The notes beneath the pieces are model-generated. The model made no database searches. It was not told where the DNA came from and saw only the letters and a list, made by a program, of their open reading frames with translations. DNA of 64,000 nucleotides from Deinococcus ruber (GTDB lineage: Bacteria; Deinococcota; Deinococci; Deinococcales; Deinococcaceae): the NCBI RefSeq assembly GCF_014648095.1, contig NZ_BMQL01000011.1, positions 1 through 64,000 on the forward strand, in the 5' to 3' direction. A program made the translations under genes and the position numbers. Of this stretch, positions 1-7,366 are shown in pieces. Position 1 is the stretch's first letter. Each line of letters begins with the position of its first letter.

Positions 1-22
1 GACCGCCATGCTGATGGTATGA
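1..22 (+). CDS. 3' end of a gene cut by the window edge
   Basis: An open frame enters from the left edge and stops with TGA at 20-22, reading T-A-M-L-M-V at the C-terminus. The stop overlaps the ATG of the next gene in an ATGA arrangement, typical of translationally coupled genes. Too little is present to suggest a function. Confidence 0.35.
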
Positions 23-429
23 CCGCCGCGCAGCACGCGAATCTCACGAACCCAGCGAATATTCAGGCCTTTGAAACCTGCGTGTTTCTCTCGATTCGCG
101 CGGTCGCTGGCATCGAATTCTGCTCGGAGTTGCAGAGCACACAGGGCAGTGATCTGTTGTTATGCGAGTATGCTGCCGAGCTGGAGCGCCACGCGCAGAC
201 GGTGGCGCAGCTGGACGGCAATGGCGGCGCAGACGTGCAGCATGCTGGGCAGCAGTGGTACGCGCAGTTGGAAGCGGCCCACAAGCCCGCACTGGAGATC
301 GCCTACGAATCGCTGCATGCGGCGGCATACCTGGGGCTGGAGGGCGGTACCGTCAGCGCGATGATGCTGGCGTCTGCAGCGTGCGCCCTGCGCGTCTTAT
401 CACGCCGCAACAGCGAACGTTTTAACTGA
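19..429 (+). CDS. hypothetical protein, 136 aa
   Basis: I do not recognise this family. It is an Ala- and Leu-rich soluble protein predicted to be largely helical, with no signal peptide and a hydrophobic stretch near residues 105-128 (LGLEGGTVSAMMLASAACA) that could be a helix or a weak membrane segment. The start overlaps the stop of the preceding partial gene (ATGA), implying coupled translation. It converges with the next gene and the two 3' ends overlap by 8 bases. It is one of very few plus-strand genes in the first 6 kb. Confidence 0.55.
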   Translation: MTAAQHANLTNPANIQAFETCVFLSIRAVAGIEFCSELQSTQGSDLLLCEYAAELERHAQTVAQLDGNGGADVQHAGQQWYAQLEAAHKPALEIAYESLHAAAYLGLEGGTVSAMMLASAACALRVLSRRNSERFN

Positions 430-1252
430 CCGCTGGGAACACCGTTCGAAGACTCGGAACGTCCAGGCAGCGCCCACCCGCATGGGCCTGTAGGATGCGG
501 GTTGCCAGTGCTTCCGCCGTGATGTTCCAGTCTGCCCACTGATTCGGCCCGCTGCGATTCAGGCCTGCCTGTTCGAAGCGCCACATGATCTGCACCCCCT
601 GGACGCTGTGACGGACCAGCGGAACGGGACAGCCCGCATCAACCTGGACGAAGACACCCACGCCATCTGGACGGCACAGATGGAGGATCGCTTCTCCGCT
701 ACCGGCGACGCCTCCGACATTGAAAGATGGTTTGCCGGGCCAGCCGACCCGCTGCTGCAGCCGTTTGAGATACCGTAGGCTGTCCATCCGAAAGCGCTTT
801 TTCCCAGCTTCGTTGTAGGACAGGGTGTCGTCGCCGTACTGCCCCGGACCGCCATAATCGCCCAGCAGGACGTCACCCTGTCGATTCAGGCGCTGCCAGG
901 CATGGTGTTGCCGCACCCGGGCACGCCACGCGGCCGCCTCCATTCCGAACAGCTCGCTGAGTGGCGTGAGGGCCTGCAGAAATGCAGGTGTAACATCGAC
1001 GCCGGGTGGATTGGCTTCCTCACGCACCGGGGCGTCCAACGAAACGAACGCGCGGCCATGCACCCACGCTTCGTCGTACGCGATCAGCAGGGCACGCACG
1101 CGCTGGTCAGGATGGCGAACCGCCGCATACAACACCTGGCGACCCTGCGGAAACTCCAGGGCGCTCATGGTATAGCCGGGACGCAGCCGGGTTTCCAGGC
1201 AGCTGCGGATGGTGTCTTCTCGGGTGTTGATCAGGGGCAGGAGCGTGGGCAT
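422..1252 (-). CDS. hypothetical protein, 276 aa
   Basis: Unrecognised protein. The frame is open further upstream to 1369, but that extension overlaps the neighbouring small gene. The ATG at 1252 instead sits three bases beyond a perfect 13-bp hairpin, matching the leader arrangement of other genes in this block, so I chose it. The start reads MPTLLPLINTREDTIRS; the middle contains a Gly-rich stretch (LLGDYGGPGQYGDD), and the C-terminal half is Trp-rich. No signal peptide or membrane segment is obvious. It converges with the 19-429 gene. Confidence 0.6.
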   Translation of the reverse strand: MPTLLPLINTREDTIRSCLETRLRPGYTMSALEFPQGRQVLYAAVRHPDQRVRALLIAYDEAWVHGRAFVSLDAPVREEANPPGVDVTPAFLQALTPLSELFGMEAAAWRARVRQHHAWQRLNRQGDVLLGDYGGPGQYGDDTLSYNEAGKKRFRMDSLRYLKRLQQRVGWPGKPSFNVGGVAGSGEAILHLCRPDGVGVFVQVDAGCPVPLVRHSVQGVQIMWRFEQAGLNRSGPNQWADWNITAEALATRILQAHAGGRCLDVPSLRTVFPAVS

Positions 1253-1255
1253 CAA

Positions 1256-1285
1256 CAGAGTGGCCGCCCAGAGGCGGCCACTCTG
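1256..1285 (-). promoter_or_regulatory. start-codon hairpin (class A, perfect 13-bp stem)
   Basis: The arms CAGAGTGGCCGCC and GGCGGCCACTCTG are perfectly complementary around a four-base loop. The hairpin lies between the stop of the 1302-1520 gene and the ATG at 1252. It is the longest-stemmed member of the GGCCGC/GCGGCC family seen repeatedly in this window. It could terminate the upstream gene or control translation of the downstream one. Confidence 0.7.
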
Positions 1286-1301
1286 CGGAAGAACACCGTA
1301 A

Positions 1302-1520
1302 TCAGGCAGGCTGAAGCGAGGTCGACGGCGCCTGGCGCTGCAGGTGCTGGCCGAGCATCGCTCCACCAACCATCAACGCAGGTGTGGCGGAGAGCGTCAG
1401 ACCGCTGCTCAGCACACAGCGCCAGACCTGAGCGGCGTCGTGGAGGCCGTACTTGAGCGCCACATCGGTGAAGACCAGCGCGGTCGGAAGCGTCAGTGCA
1501 GCCGTCAGGAGCTTCTTCAT
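1302..1520 (-). CDS. small membrane or exported protein, 72 aa
   Basis: The protein starts MKKLLTAALTLPTALVF, a good signal peptide or membrane anchor. It has a second hydrophobic segment near residues 38-58 (SSGLTLSATPALMVGGAMLG) and a polar Gln/Ser-rich tail. It looks like a small inner-membrane protein with two helices, in the size range of holin-like or plasmid-encoded membrane peptides, but no family can be named. The start is supported by the lysine-rich N-terminus and a weak GA-rich site before the ATG. Confidence 0.55.
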   Translation of the reverse strand: MKKLLTAALTLPTALVFTDVALKYGLHDAAQVWRCVLSSGLTLSATPALMVGGAMLGQHLQRQAPSTSLQPA

Positions 1521-1604
1521 GCTTTCAGTCTAGGCAGCCGTGTGGTGCCCGGATGAGTGTTTGCTCACGCCAAGCTGACCCGTTGGGGAGGGGTGGCATG
1601 CTGT

Positions 1605-1823
1605 TTAAAGGAGCTCGCTCAGCAGTTCCAACGCTGTACGGCGGGACAGCAGCTGGACCTCGCCCGCCCGAACGATCAGGACCGGGTGATCCTGCAGCAA
1701 GACGGCTTTCAGTGCCGTGCGGGTCAGCGGCGCTGTTCGAGGCCGATCCGGACAGCTCAGCAGTTGCGGCGTCCTGGCCGAGCGGCGCATGGCCTGCTGG
1801 AACGCGTCACGTCCGATTGGCAT
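1605..1823 (-). CDS. hypothetical protein, 72 aa
   Basis: Unrecognised small protein. The C-terminal half (LKAVLLQDHPVLIVRAGEVQLLSRRTALELLSELL) looks like an alternating beta/alpha fold with a final amphipathic helix, supporting real coding sequence. Its start overlaps the end of the 1807-2133 gene by 17 bases, consistent with translational coupling in the minus-strand block. The N-terminal third is Arg/Pro-rich and less convincing, so the true start may be internal. Confidence 0.4.
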   Translation of the reverse strand: MPIGRDAFQQAMRRSARTPQLLSCPDRPRTAPLTRTALKAVLLQDHPVLIVRAGEVQLLSRRTALELLSELL

Positions 1824-2133
1824 GCTGTTCGATGACCCGGCGCAGCTTGACAGCCTCGGGATGCTGCGGGAAAAGGGTGACCAGACGCAGCGCCAGGATA
1901 CAGGTGAGGCTGTCGTTACGGGAGAGGATCGCGTCTCTCAGTGCGCCGACGTGCCCCTCGGTGCTGATCTGCAGGTCGAGCAGCTGATGACTCAGCGTTC
2001 CCGCCTGCGCGGCGACCTGCACGCCCAGCGTGGTGGGTGGGGGCAGCTCTCTCCGGGGCCGGGGGCATGTTCGGTGCCACCTGGGCGGCAGAGGAGACGG
2101 AGCACCTGAGGCGGACAGAAAAGTGGTAGGCAT
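1807..2133 (-). CDS. hypothetical protein, 108 aa
   Basis: The start at 2133 (MPTTFLSASG) was chosen because a class A hairpin at 2143-2161 ends nine bases before this ATG, as in neighbouring genes; a longer frame would read through the hairpin. The first 40 residues are Pro/Arg-rich. The rest (about 45-108) looks like a helical soluble domain with HVGALRDAILSRNDSL and LVTLFPQHPEAVKLRRVIEQ. No family was recognised. Confidence 0.5.
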   Translation of the reverse strand: MPTTFLSASGAPSPLPPRWHRTCPRPRRELPPPTTLGVQVAAQAGTLSHQLLDLQISTEGHVGALRDAILSRNDSLTCILALRLVTLFPQHPEAVKLRRVIEQHANRT

Positions 2134-2142
2134 GAGGAAGCG

Positions 2143-2161
2143 GGCCGCGATGATCGCGGCC
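2143..2161 (-). promoter_or_regulatory. start-codon hairpin (class A)
   Basis: GGCCGCGAT and ATCGCGGCC form a stem that ends nine bases before the ATG at 2133. The spacer CGCTTCCTC is pyrimidine-rich and contains no Shine-Dalgarno sequence. It is a family member of the element described in the findings. Confidence 0.6.
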
Positions 2162-2173
2162 ACGCTGGAACGC

Positions 2174-2611
2174 TTAGCTTCGTGTGATCGTCTCGTTGAT
2201 CCTGTCCTGGTGCACCACCAGACTCAGGTGTTTCACGCCCGCCGTGCAGTCCTGCATGATCAAACCTGGATGGCTGGCGAAAGCAGCAGCCACCAGCGCG
2301 TTCTGCACCGCGCCCTCCTGCAGCAGATACAGTTGACCCCGAGCATGCCAGTGTCTGATCTTGGCACGGTGTTCCCAGTGCCCGCTTCGGTGAAGCACCA
2401 GCCACAGATCTGCTGGATCATTCAGATTAAGGAGGCGTCTTTCCATCAGCGTGGCCTGAACGATCGACCCACCAGCGGCATACCACTGGGCGGCCACCCG
2501 CCGATTGGCGAACCAGATCCCTGGATGGGCCGGGTCTCGCTGCCAGGCACCGCCGCGCTGCGTTCCGTGAAACCACACCCCGCAACGCGGTGGCATCATG
2601 GCCGACCACAC
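2174..2611 (-). CDS. possible ADP-ribosyltransferase-like small protein, 145 aa
   Basis: The layout resembles stand-alone ART-like domains found in polyvalent phage/plasmid proteins. There is an N-terminal WFHGT motif (residues 13-17), then GIWFANRRVAAQWYA (31-45) where such proteins carry the FT..A..YA element. A beta strand leading to LLNLNDPADL (60-69), a mid segment with ALVAAAF...LIMQD and a final strand HLSLVVHQDRINE follow. If this is right it would transfer ADP-ribose from NAD to a target, but catalytic competence cannot be judged. Three in-frame ATGs (2611, 2599, 2596) are possible starts; the first overlaps the upstream gene by 16 bases. The family assignment is inference from motif order only. 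Confidence 0.5.
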   Translation of the reverse strand: MWSAMMPPRCGVWFHGTQRGGAWQRDPAHPGIWFANRRVAAQWYAAGGSIVQATLMERRLLNLNDPADLWLVLHRSGHWEHRAKIRHWHARGQLYLLQEGAVQNALVAAAFASHPGLIMQDCTAGVKHLSLVVHQDRINETITRS

Positions 2612-2814
2612 AGGCGTGTGATGTGACGCTCGACGTCCCGAACACTTCCTCTGGCCGTCACAGCCAGCTCTGCGAGATGGTGCACGATGATGGGCAGACG
2701 GTCGATCGGCGGGTTCAGTTCCCGCACAGCCACCGCGACGGTATACGCTTCAAAGCCAGCTTCGGCACTGCTGCTCGCGTGGGCGACCAGCGCTTGCTTG
2801 AAAAGTTCGATCAT
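2596..2814 (-). CDS. hypothetical protein, 72 aa
   Basis: The ATG at 2814 follows a perfect hairpin (2820-2845) by only five bases, with no Shine-Dalgarno sequence. The protein (MIELFKQALVAHASSSAEAG...) looks like a compact alpha/beta protein with two helices and a central strand region (EAYTVAVAVREL). It ends in a basic tail. The 3' end overlaps the start of the ART-like gene by 16 bases, suggesting co-translation. No family was recognised. Confidence 0.5.
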   Translation of the reverse strand: MIELFKQALVAHASSSAEAGFEAYTVAVAVRELNPPIDRLPIIVHHLAELAVTARGSVRDVERHITRLCGRP

Positions 2815-2819
2815 GCACA

Positions 2820-2906
2820 GGATGGCCGCTTCCACGCGGCCATCCTGGAGAAGTCGGCGTGCGCAGTGTCCTCGCACTGGCACGCCACCCCACCCGGTGG
2901 CCCCTG
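2820..2906 (-). repeat. composite intergenic module, copy 1 (class A plus class B hairpin)
   Basis: A class A hairpin (2820-2845, arms GGATGGCCGC and GCGGCCATCC) is followed 25 bases away by a class B hairpin segment (2870-2906, CCTCGCACTG then CCACCC...CGGTGGCCCC). The same pair with nearly the same spacing recurs at 4584-4659 and 5632-5709. Read on the minus strand, class B could terminate the upstream gene and class A form the leader of the downstream gene. Confidence 0.65.
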
Positions 2907-2987
2907 TCGAGCTCTTTCGTGCTGCCGCAGGTGCAGCGTCGAGCGGCCAGCGCTGCCGCGGTCATCCGGCAGGGGCGACCGCATGCT

Positions 2988-3713
2988 TCAGCTCAGGTCC
3001 CACGCGCTGGCTGGACTGTGGTCGATCAGCGTCTGAAGCAGATCCGTGACCATCTCTTCTACCTTCATGGTGTCGAGTGTCAGATGACGTTGCAGGCGCT
3101 GTTTGAGCACCACTTCCAGGTGCTGGCGTGCTCGGCTGATCTGGGGGTTCCGCGGTACGGAACGACGTTCGACATAAACGATCCCGAAGGTTGGGAGCAT
3201 CTGCGCCGCTTCCTCCAGCCGGCCTTGCTCAAGGAGCGCCCAGTAGTGTCGCTCAGCAGGCGCGACACCGTCAAAGACGCTGGACACTTCCTGCAGGAAC
3301 CTTGCCCAGGCTGCATCCGGTGTCTGACCGAAGATCACATATCCTTGCCCATCATCCTGATAGCGGTACAGCACCAGGTGAGCAGCGTCCGCCTCCTGGT
3401 CGAGCGGGCACTCAATGATCTGGTACGGAGCAGTCCACCCGGTGCCGTACCGCGCATACCGCGAAAGCTGGGCAGCTTCTTTCAACCGCTGAACGAGGGA
3501 TTGGGACGCTGGGAGCTGAAGAACCTGCTGTTCTTCCCAGGTGAGTGGAGTGGCAGACGTGCGGAGTTCGTCGCAGATCAGCTCGAACAACGCCTGTCCC
3601 GTGTCCAGCGAGCGGTGGAAGAGGACAGGGGTGAGGAGTTGTGTCGTTGGCCCGGTGGTCAGCAGACCGAGAAACAGCGGCAGGGGAGGGAGGGCAGCAC
3701 GGGGGTCAGTCAT
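2988..3713 (-). CDS. hypothetical protein, 241 aa
   Basis: Unrecognised soluble protein. The ATG at 3713 has a GGAG ten bases upstream, which favours it over the in-frame ATG at 3776. The sequence contains a Pro/Leu-rich N-terminus, a central strand-rich part (AAHLVLYRYQDDGQGYVIFG, about residues 110-129) and a long helical C-terminal third (ISRARQHLEVVLKQRLQRHL). Unlike its neighbours it has a conventional ribosome binding site and no hairpin directly at the start. Confidence 0.6.
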   Translation of the reverse strand: MTDPRAALPPLPLFLGLLTTGPTTQLLTPVLFHRSLDTGQALFELICDELRTSATPLTWEEQQVLQLPASQSLVQRLKEAAQLSRYARYGTGWTAPYQIIECPLDQEADAAHLVLYRYQDDGQGYVIFGQTPDAAWARFLQEVSSVFDGVAPAERHYWALLEQGRLEEAAQMLPTFGIVYVERRSVPRNPQISRARQHLEVVLKQRLQRHLTLDTMKVEEMVTDLLQTLIDHSPASAWDLS

Positions 3714-3779
3714 CTGGAAGGCTCCTCGAACGCAGGGGAGGGGAGAAGGTTCGCACAGCGGCCTGCGGAAACGCACCTG

Positions 3780-4574
3780 TCAGGAGGTTCGTTGTGAGTC
3801 CTCGGGGGCATGGTGCTGGCGGTGCGCAGACGTTCCGATCAGGGCTTCGACTTCGGTGTGAGCGGCATATGTCCAGACTGGAAACCGAACGCCGTCCGGA
3901 TCCTGGAAGCTCAGCCAGGCATAGCGCGGCACTTCGAGGCGGGTCATCGGGACTGTTTGTGCATCCAGATAATGGATGACTGCGTCCGGCAACTGTTCCG
4001 CCAGCAGGGTCCGGATCAGGGTGTTGACCAGGACCTCCGCACCGTTGATGGTGCTGGTGCCGTCGTTCCAGGGCCCGTCACACAGCACACACAGGCCCCG
4101 GCGCCGATCTGCCGTGGCGTAGAGTTCGATGTAGGCACTGTTGATCCATTCGCCCATCGCGGGCCAGTGGTGCATCCCCTCGTAGACGCAGGTCAGGGGT
4201 GTGACCGGCGCGAAGGTACAGAGCAGCAACACTGGCCCGCGGGCCGCTGGATCGGCAGGTGTGCCATCGTTGGACAGCATGGGGAGTTGGCGCTGATGGA
4301 ACAGCGCGATGGTCTGGTGGTCCGTCTCGCTCTGCGGTTCCAGCAGCAGGGCGTTCTCCAGCCGGGCATGCACCGGGCCGCTGCCCGCCTGCTGGCCGTG
4401 CCCCAGGATCAGGTGTGCGCTTTCCAGCGTGGTGGCCAGCAGCACACACTGTTCCGGATCGCTGGAAAGGAGCTGGATTTCACCGCGTTGACAGGCGGCT
4501 TCGTAGGCCTGGGGGGCTTCGCCCGGCAGCTCGCCGACTGGAACATGAACGACATAGACCTGGGTCTGTTTCAT
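3780..4574 (-). CDS. hypothetical protein, 264 aa
   Basis: The start at 4574 (MKQTQVYVVHVPVGELPG) lies nine bases beyond a class A hairpin (4584-4599); the longer frame to 4721 would translate the hairpin. The N-terminus resembles a beta-alpha-beta fold, with repeated hydrophobic strands such as GPVLLLCTFAPVTPLTCVYEG. The C-terminal part has VPRYAWLSFQDPDGVRFPVWTYAAH, a strand-rich pattern. No catalytic motif or family was recognised. It ends 66 bases before the 3713 start of the next gene. Confidence 0.6.
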   Translation of the reverse strand: MKQTQVYVVHVPVGELPGEAPQAYEAACQRGEIQLLSSDPEQCVLLATTLESAHLILGHGQQAGSGPVHARLENALLLEPQSETDHQTIALFHQRQLPMLSNDGTPADPAARGPVLLLCTFAPVTPLTCVYEGMHHWPAMGEWINSAYIELYATADRRRGLCVLCDGPWNDGTSTINGAEVLVNTLIRTLLAEQLPDAVIHYLDAQTVPMTRLEVPRYAWLSFQDPDGVRFPVWTYAAHTEVEALIGTSAHRQHHAPEDSQRTS

Positions 4575-4583
4575 GCAGAAAGA

Positions 4584-4659
4584 GGCCGCTTGAGCGGCCA
4601 CCCTGCACGCGTGAGCAACACCTCGCACTGCCACCACCACCCCTTCCGGTGGCCCCCGT
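4584..4659 (-). repeat. composite intergenic module, copy 2
   Basis: The class A stem GGCCGC/GCGGCC lies at 4584-4599 with loop TTGA. A class B segment follows at 4621-4659 with CCTCGCACTG and a CCACC...GGTGG hairpin. The module sits between the stop at 4741 and the ATG at 4574. The class A stem is followed on the minus strand by TCTTTCTGC and then ATG, so it has some terminator character as well. Confidence 0.65.
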
Positions 4660-4740
4660 GCTATTGAGGTGCCTTCGAGGATGCAGGAATTGAGGGGCAC
4701 GGAAGCGCCCAAAACCAGCATCTCCTGTTCCCGCTTCGGA

Positions 4741-5592
4741 TTAAAACGGCAGATCTTCTGGCACTTTCGAGAGGGTCAGCCTTCTCTTCCCTGGGAGGGA
4801 GGCGTTCGCTTTCTCCCGCACTGTTCGCTGCTCACGGGCCATTGCCCTTGTGAACACCACCTCGCTGACGACAAATTCCTCCGCACGGTCGAAGAAATCA
4901 GGAGGAACCAACCAAGGGAGGGAGACGGGTGCGCCGGGCATGAAACCCTGTTCCGCCTCACGTACCAAGATGTCCAGCGCCTGGTCGCTGACGCGCCAGA
5001 CCTTCGGACTGACCGCACGCGGCACGATGTCGTCCAGACCGTCTGCTTGCAACTCTTCGTCACTCAGTTCCATCAGGCACAGCAATTCTGCTTCCGTCGG
5101 ATCGTACACACAACTGAGCCACTGACCTCCTGCATCCAGACTCCGGCACAGTGAATCGTCCATGCGAATCTCGTCGAAATCACGGAACCACACCACCCGC
5201 CCATCTGGATGAACCGCCCGCAGTGGCGTCATCCAGTACTGGTATTTCCAGCGCAGCGGCTGTCCGGCCTGTAAGGTGAAGCCGTGCGCTGCCAGGTGGG
5301 CTGTCAGGCCGTACGATTCGCAAAAACCAGTGGTGAAGGGAAGCACGGCCGCGACTGCGGCATACACGGCGCTTTCGTCCGGAAGGAAGAAGGGACCGCC
5401 CCGGCCATACAGTGTTTCCTCGCTCAGAACGAATGTCTCCGCCCCGTGCTTACTGCACAGCGTGACCTGCCTGCCATCCAGGTCGAGGGTGATCTGGGAG
5501 TCGGCCGCCGCACCTGCATTGTGATGGCCGAGCACCTTCTGAAGGCGGGCGAGTGGGGACACGGGCGCCTGTGCTTCGCGGGGGAGGGTCAT
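4741..5592 (-). CDS. hypothetical protein ending in an SSB-like tail, 283 aa
   Basis: I chose ATG 5592 because AGGAC lies about eight bases upstream; an alternative ATG at 5628 directly abuts a class A hairpin. The protein is strand-rich (KYQYWMTPLRAVHPDGRVVWFRDFDEIRMDD) with an acidic central region and a helical stretch near FFDRAEEFVVSEVVFTRAMA. Its last residues, VPEDLPF, match the acidic-aromatic C-terminal tip by which bacterial SSB recruits partner proteins. No fold was recognised. The tail suggests, but does not prove, a role in replication or recombination complexes. Confidence 0.6.
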   Translation of the reverse strand: MTLPREAQAPVSPLARLQKVLGHHNAGAAADSQITLDLDGRQVTLCSKHGAETFVLSEETLYGRGGPFFLPDESAVYAAVAAVLPFTTGFCESYGLTAHLAAHGFTLQAGQPLRWKYQYWMTPLRAVHPDGRVVWFRDFDEIRMDDSLCRSLDAGGQWLSCVYDPTEAELLCLMELSDEELQADGLDDIVPRAVSPKVWRVSDQALDILVREAEQGFMPGAPVSLPWLVPPDFFDRAEEFVVSEVVFTRAMAREQRTVREKANASLPGKRRLTLSKVPEDLPF

Positions 5593-5631
5593 CGCTTGTC
5601 CTGAAAAAGGAATGTTGGCATGTGACATCGA

Positions 5632-5709
5632 GGCCGCGGCAGCGGCCACGCAGAACCCCATGCGGGAGCGGCCTCGCACTGACGCCACCTCCCAACCCGG
5701 AGGCCCCTG
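5632..5709 (-). repeat. composite intergenic module, copy 3
   Basis: The class A stem is at 5632-5647 and the class B segment, beginning CCTCGCACTGACGCC, is at 5672-5709. It lies upstream of the 4741-5592 gene, and class A ends three bases before the alternative ATG at 5628. Element order and spacing match copies 1 and 2. Confidence 0.6.
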
Positions 5710-6265
5710 TGCCAGGAGGGGCGTCGCAGACGCCCCGAGCTCGCCCGCCCACAGCGGGCGATTTCGAGCAGGGCCGGGCAGTGAGACGTCTGGCAGTGCG
5801 GGGGGGCCTGCACCCCCGCCGTCTGTGGCCCGCCCGGAGCGGGCGAACTCACCGCAGGCCTGCGCCGCGACCGGCCGAGCTGGCGAAGCCGGGGCCGCAG
5901 GCCCCCAAAGCCGCCCGCCTTGAGCGGGCACCGTGGTCAGCCGCGCCAGGGACAGAGCGGTGGAATGCGAAGAAGGGGAGCAGGCCTGCTCCCCTTCCTG
6001 GGTTTGCCCGCCCTGAGCGGGCGCCGTGGCCTGCAGCGCTGCGTGTCAACCGCACGGGACGCCGCAGCGCCTACTGGCAGGTCAGCCCTTCCTCCAGACC
6101 ACCGCCTTACGCCAGCCTCCCGGCCAACAGCCCTGCCAGGAGTTCGCGGGCACGCTTCACTTCAGGACACGTGTCACCGAGCGGTACCAGCTTTTCGATG
6201 ACGGCCTGCATGAGGTTATATGGACATTCCCCTACAGTTGACCTGTCACTCCTAGGAGGTTCCAT
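5710..6265. repeat. non-coding hairpin-rich stretch with four GCCCGCC/AGCGGGC repeats
   Basis: No convincing gene is present. Four short hairpins with arms GCCCGC and GCGGGC occur at 5743-5760, 5828-5845, 5913-5929 and 6006-6023, spaced about 85, 85 and 93 bases. Further hairpins are at 5718-5736 and about 5799-5820, and a 26-base perfect palindrome at 5972-5997. The stretch lies directly upstream of two recombinase genes, so it may be an element end or recombinase-binding region; that is inference. Confidence 0.6.
5972..5997. repeat. perfect 26-bp palindrome
   Basis: The half-site GAAGGGGAGCAGG is followed immediately by its exact reverse complement. With no loop it could be a dimeric protein binding site, a dimer-resolution or crossover site, or a strong hairpin. 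It sits inside the repeat array upstream of the recombinase pair. Confidence 0.7.
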
Positions 6266-7366
6266 ATGCGTGTCACCCGCTCCATGGCCACTGGTCGACT
6301 TTCTATCCATCTGCTCTATGATGATGGAACCGCCGTCCCCGAAGTCGATGCCTTCCTGCAGCACCTGCTCGCGCGCGGCTGTTCCCCCAATACCGCGCTC
6401 GCCTACGGCCATGACCTCAAACACCTGTACGCGTTCTTGCAGCTGACCCAGCTCACGCTGGGTCACTTCTCTCCAGCGCGTGCGGTGGACTTCCTGACGT
6501 ACCTCAATACACTTCCAGGGCGTGGCGCTAAGGGCCGCGCGCCCCTCACGGCGGCAAGCATCAACCGCATGCTTGCCGCCGTCTCGACCTTCTTCGAACA
6601 TTGCATCCTCACGGAAGTGGTGTCTCACAGCGAAAATCCGATTCAAAAACGTCCAGATCCAACCGCAGCACGCGTCAGTGCCCGGTACATTCCCTTTCTG
6701 GCCTTGACCACCGGCCAGCGCCCCATCCGCCGCGTCCTGCGGGTTCGTTCCGTCCAGCGGCTCCCCCGTCCACTCAGCGACGAGCAGGTCACGCTCCTGC
6801 TGACGTCGTTTTCAAAACGGCGCGACCGAGCGATGTTTCTGCTCATGCTCCAGGGTGGCCTGCGGCCCGGCGAAGTGCTCAACTTGCACCTCGACGACAT
6901 CCAGTACGCCCAGCGGCGCATCACCGTCCGCCACCGCACCGATCATCCGCGCGGCGCACGCACCAAATCCCGCACCGAACGGGTGGTCGATCTGCACGAA
7001 CCGGTCACGCTCGCCATCCTGAGCGCGTACATCATGCACGAGCGTCCAACGGACGCGCCCGGCCCGCATGTCTTTCTGGTGGGCGGGCAGGGCGCCGCCC
7101 GGCACCAGCCGCTCAGCTATGCCGCCTTCGCGAAGCACTTCAAACGTCGCTGTCAGACCTTGGGTCTGACCGATCCTTGGATCACACCGCATGCCCTGCG
7201 CCACACCCACGCCACGCAGATGTGGGAAGGCGGCATGCGCGAACTGACACTGCAAAAGCGCCTCGGCCATGCCTCCCCAGAGTCGACCAAACAGTACACC
7301 CGGGTGTCCGACAGCGAAATGCTCCGCGACTATCAACACGCGCTGCGCCAGAAGGAAGAACGATGA
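6266..7366 (+). CDS. tyrosine recombinase, TnpA-like, 366 aa
   Basis: A tyrosine-family DNA recombinase that would cut and rejoin DNA through a 3'-phosphotyrosine. An N-terminal SAM-like core-binding domain (about residues 25-120) precedes the catalytic domain. The catalytic set is visible as R200 (GGLRPGEV), K234, H309-x-x-R312 (PHALRHTHAT), H335 (LGHAS) and Y344 (TKQYTR). AGGAGG lies six bases before the ATG. Its stop overlaps the ATG of a second, larger recombinase (ATGA). This pairing and these sizes match TnpA and TnpB of Tn554-type elements. All key residues are present, so it is probably active. Confidence 0.9.
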   Translation: MRVTRSMATGRLSIHLLYDDGTAVPEVDAFLQHLLARGCSPNTALAYGHDLKHLYAFLQLTQLTLGHFSPARAVDFLTYLNTLPGRGAKGRAPLTAASINRMLAAVSTFFEHCILTEVVSHSENPIQKRPDPTAARVSARYIPFLALTTGQRPIRRVLRVRSVQRLPRPLSDEQVTLLLTSFSKRRDRAMFLLMLQGGLRPGEVLNLHLDDIQYAQRRITVRHRTDHPRGARTKSRTERVVDLHEPVTLAILSAYIMHERPTDAPGPHVFLVGGQGAARHQPLSYAAFAKHFKRRCQTLGLTDPWITPHALRHTHATQMWEGGMRELTLQKRLGHASPESTKQYTRVSDSEMLRDYQHALRQKEER

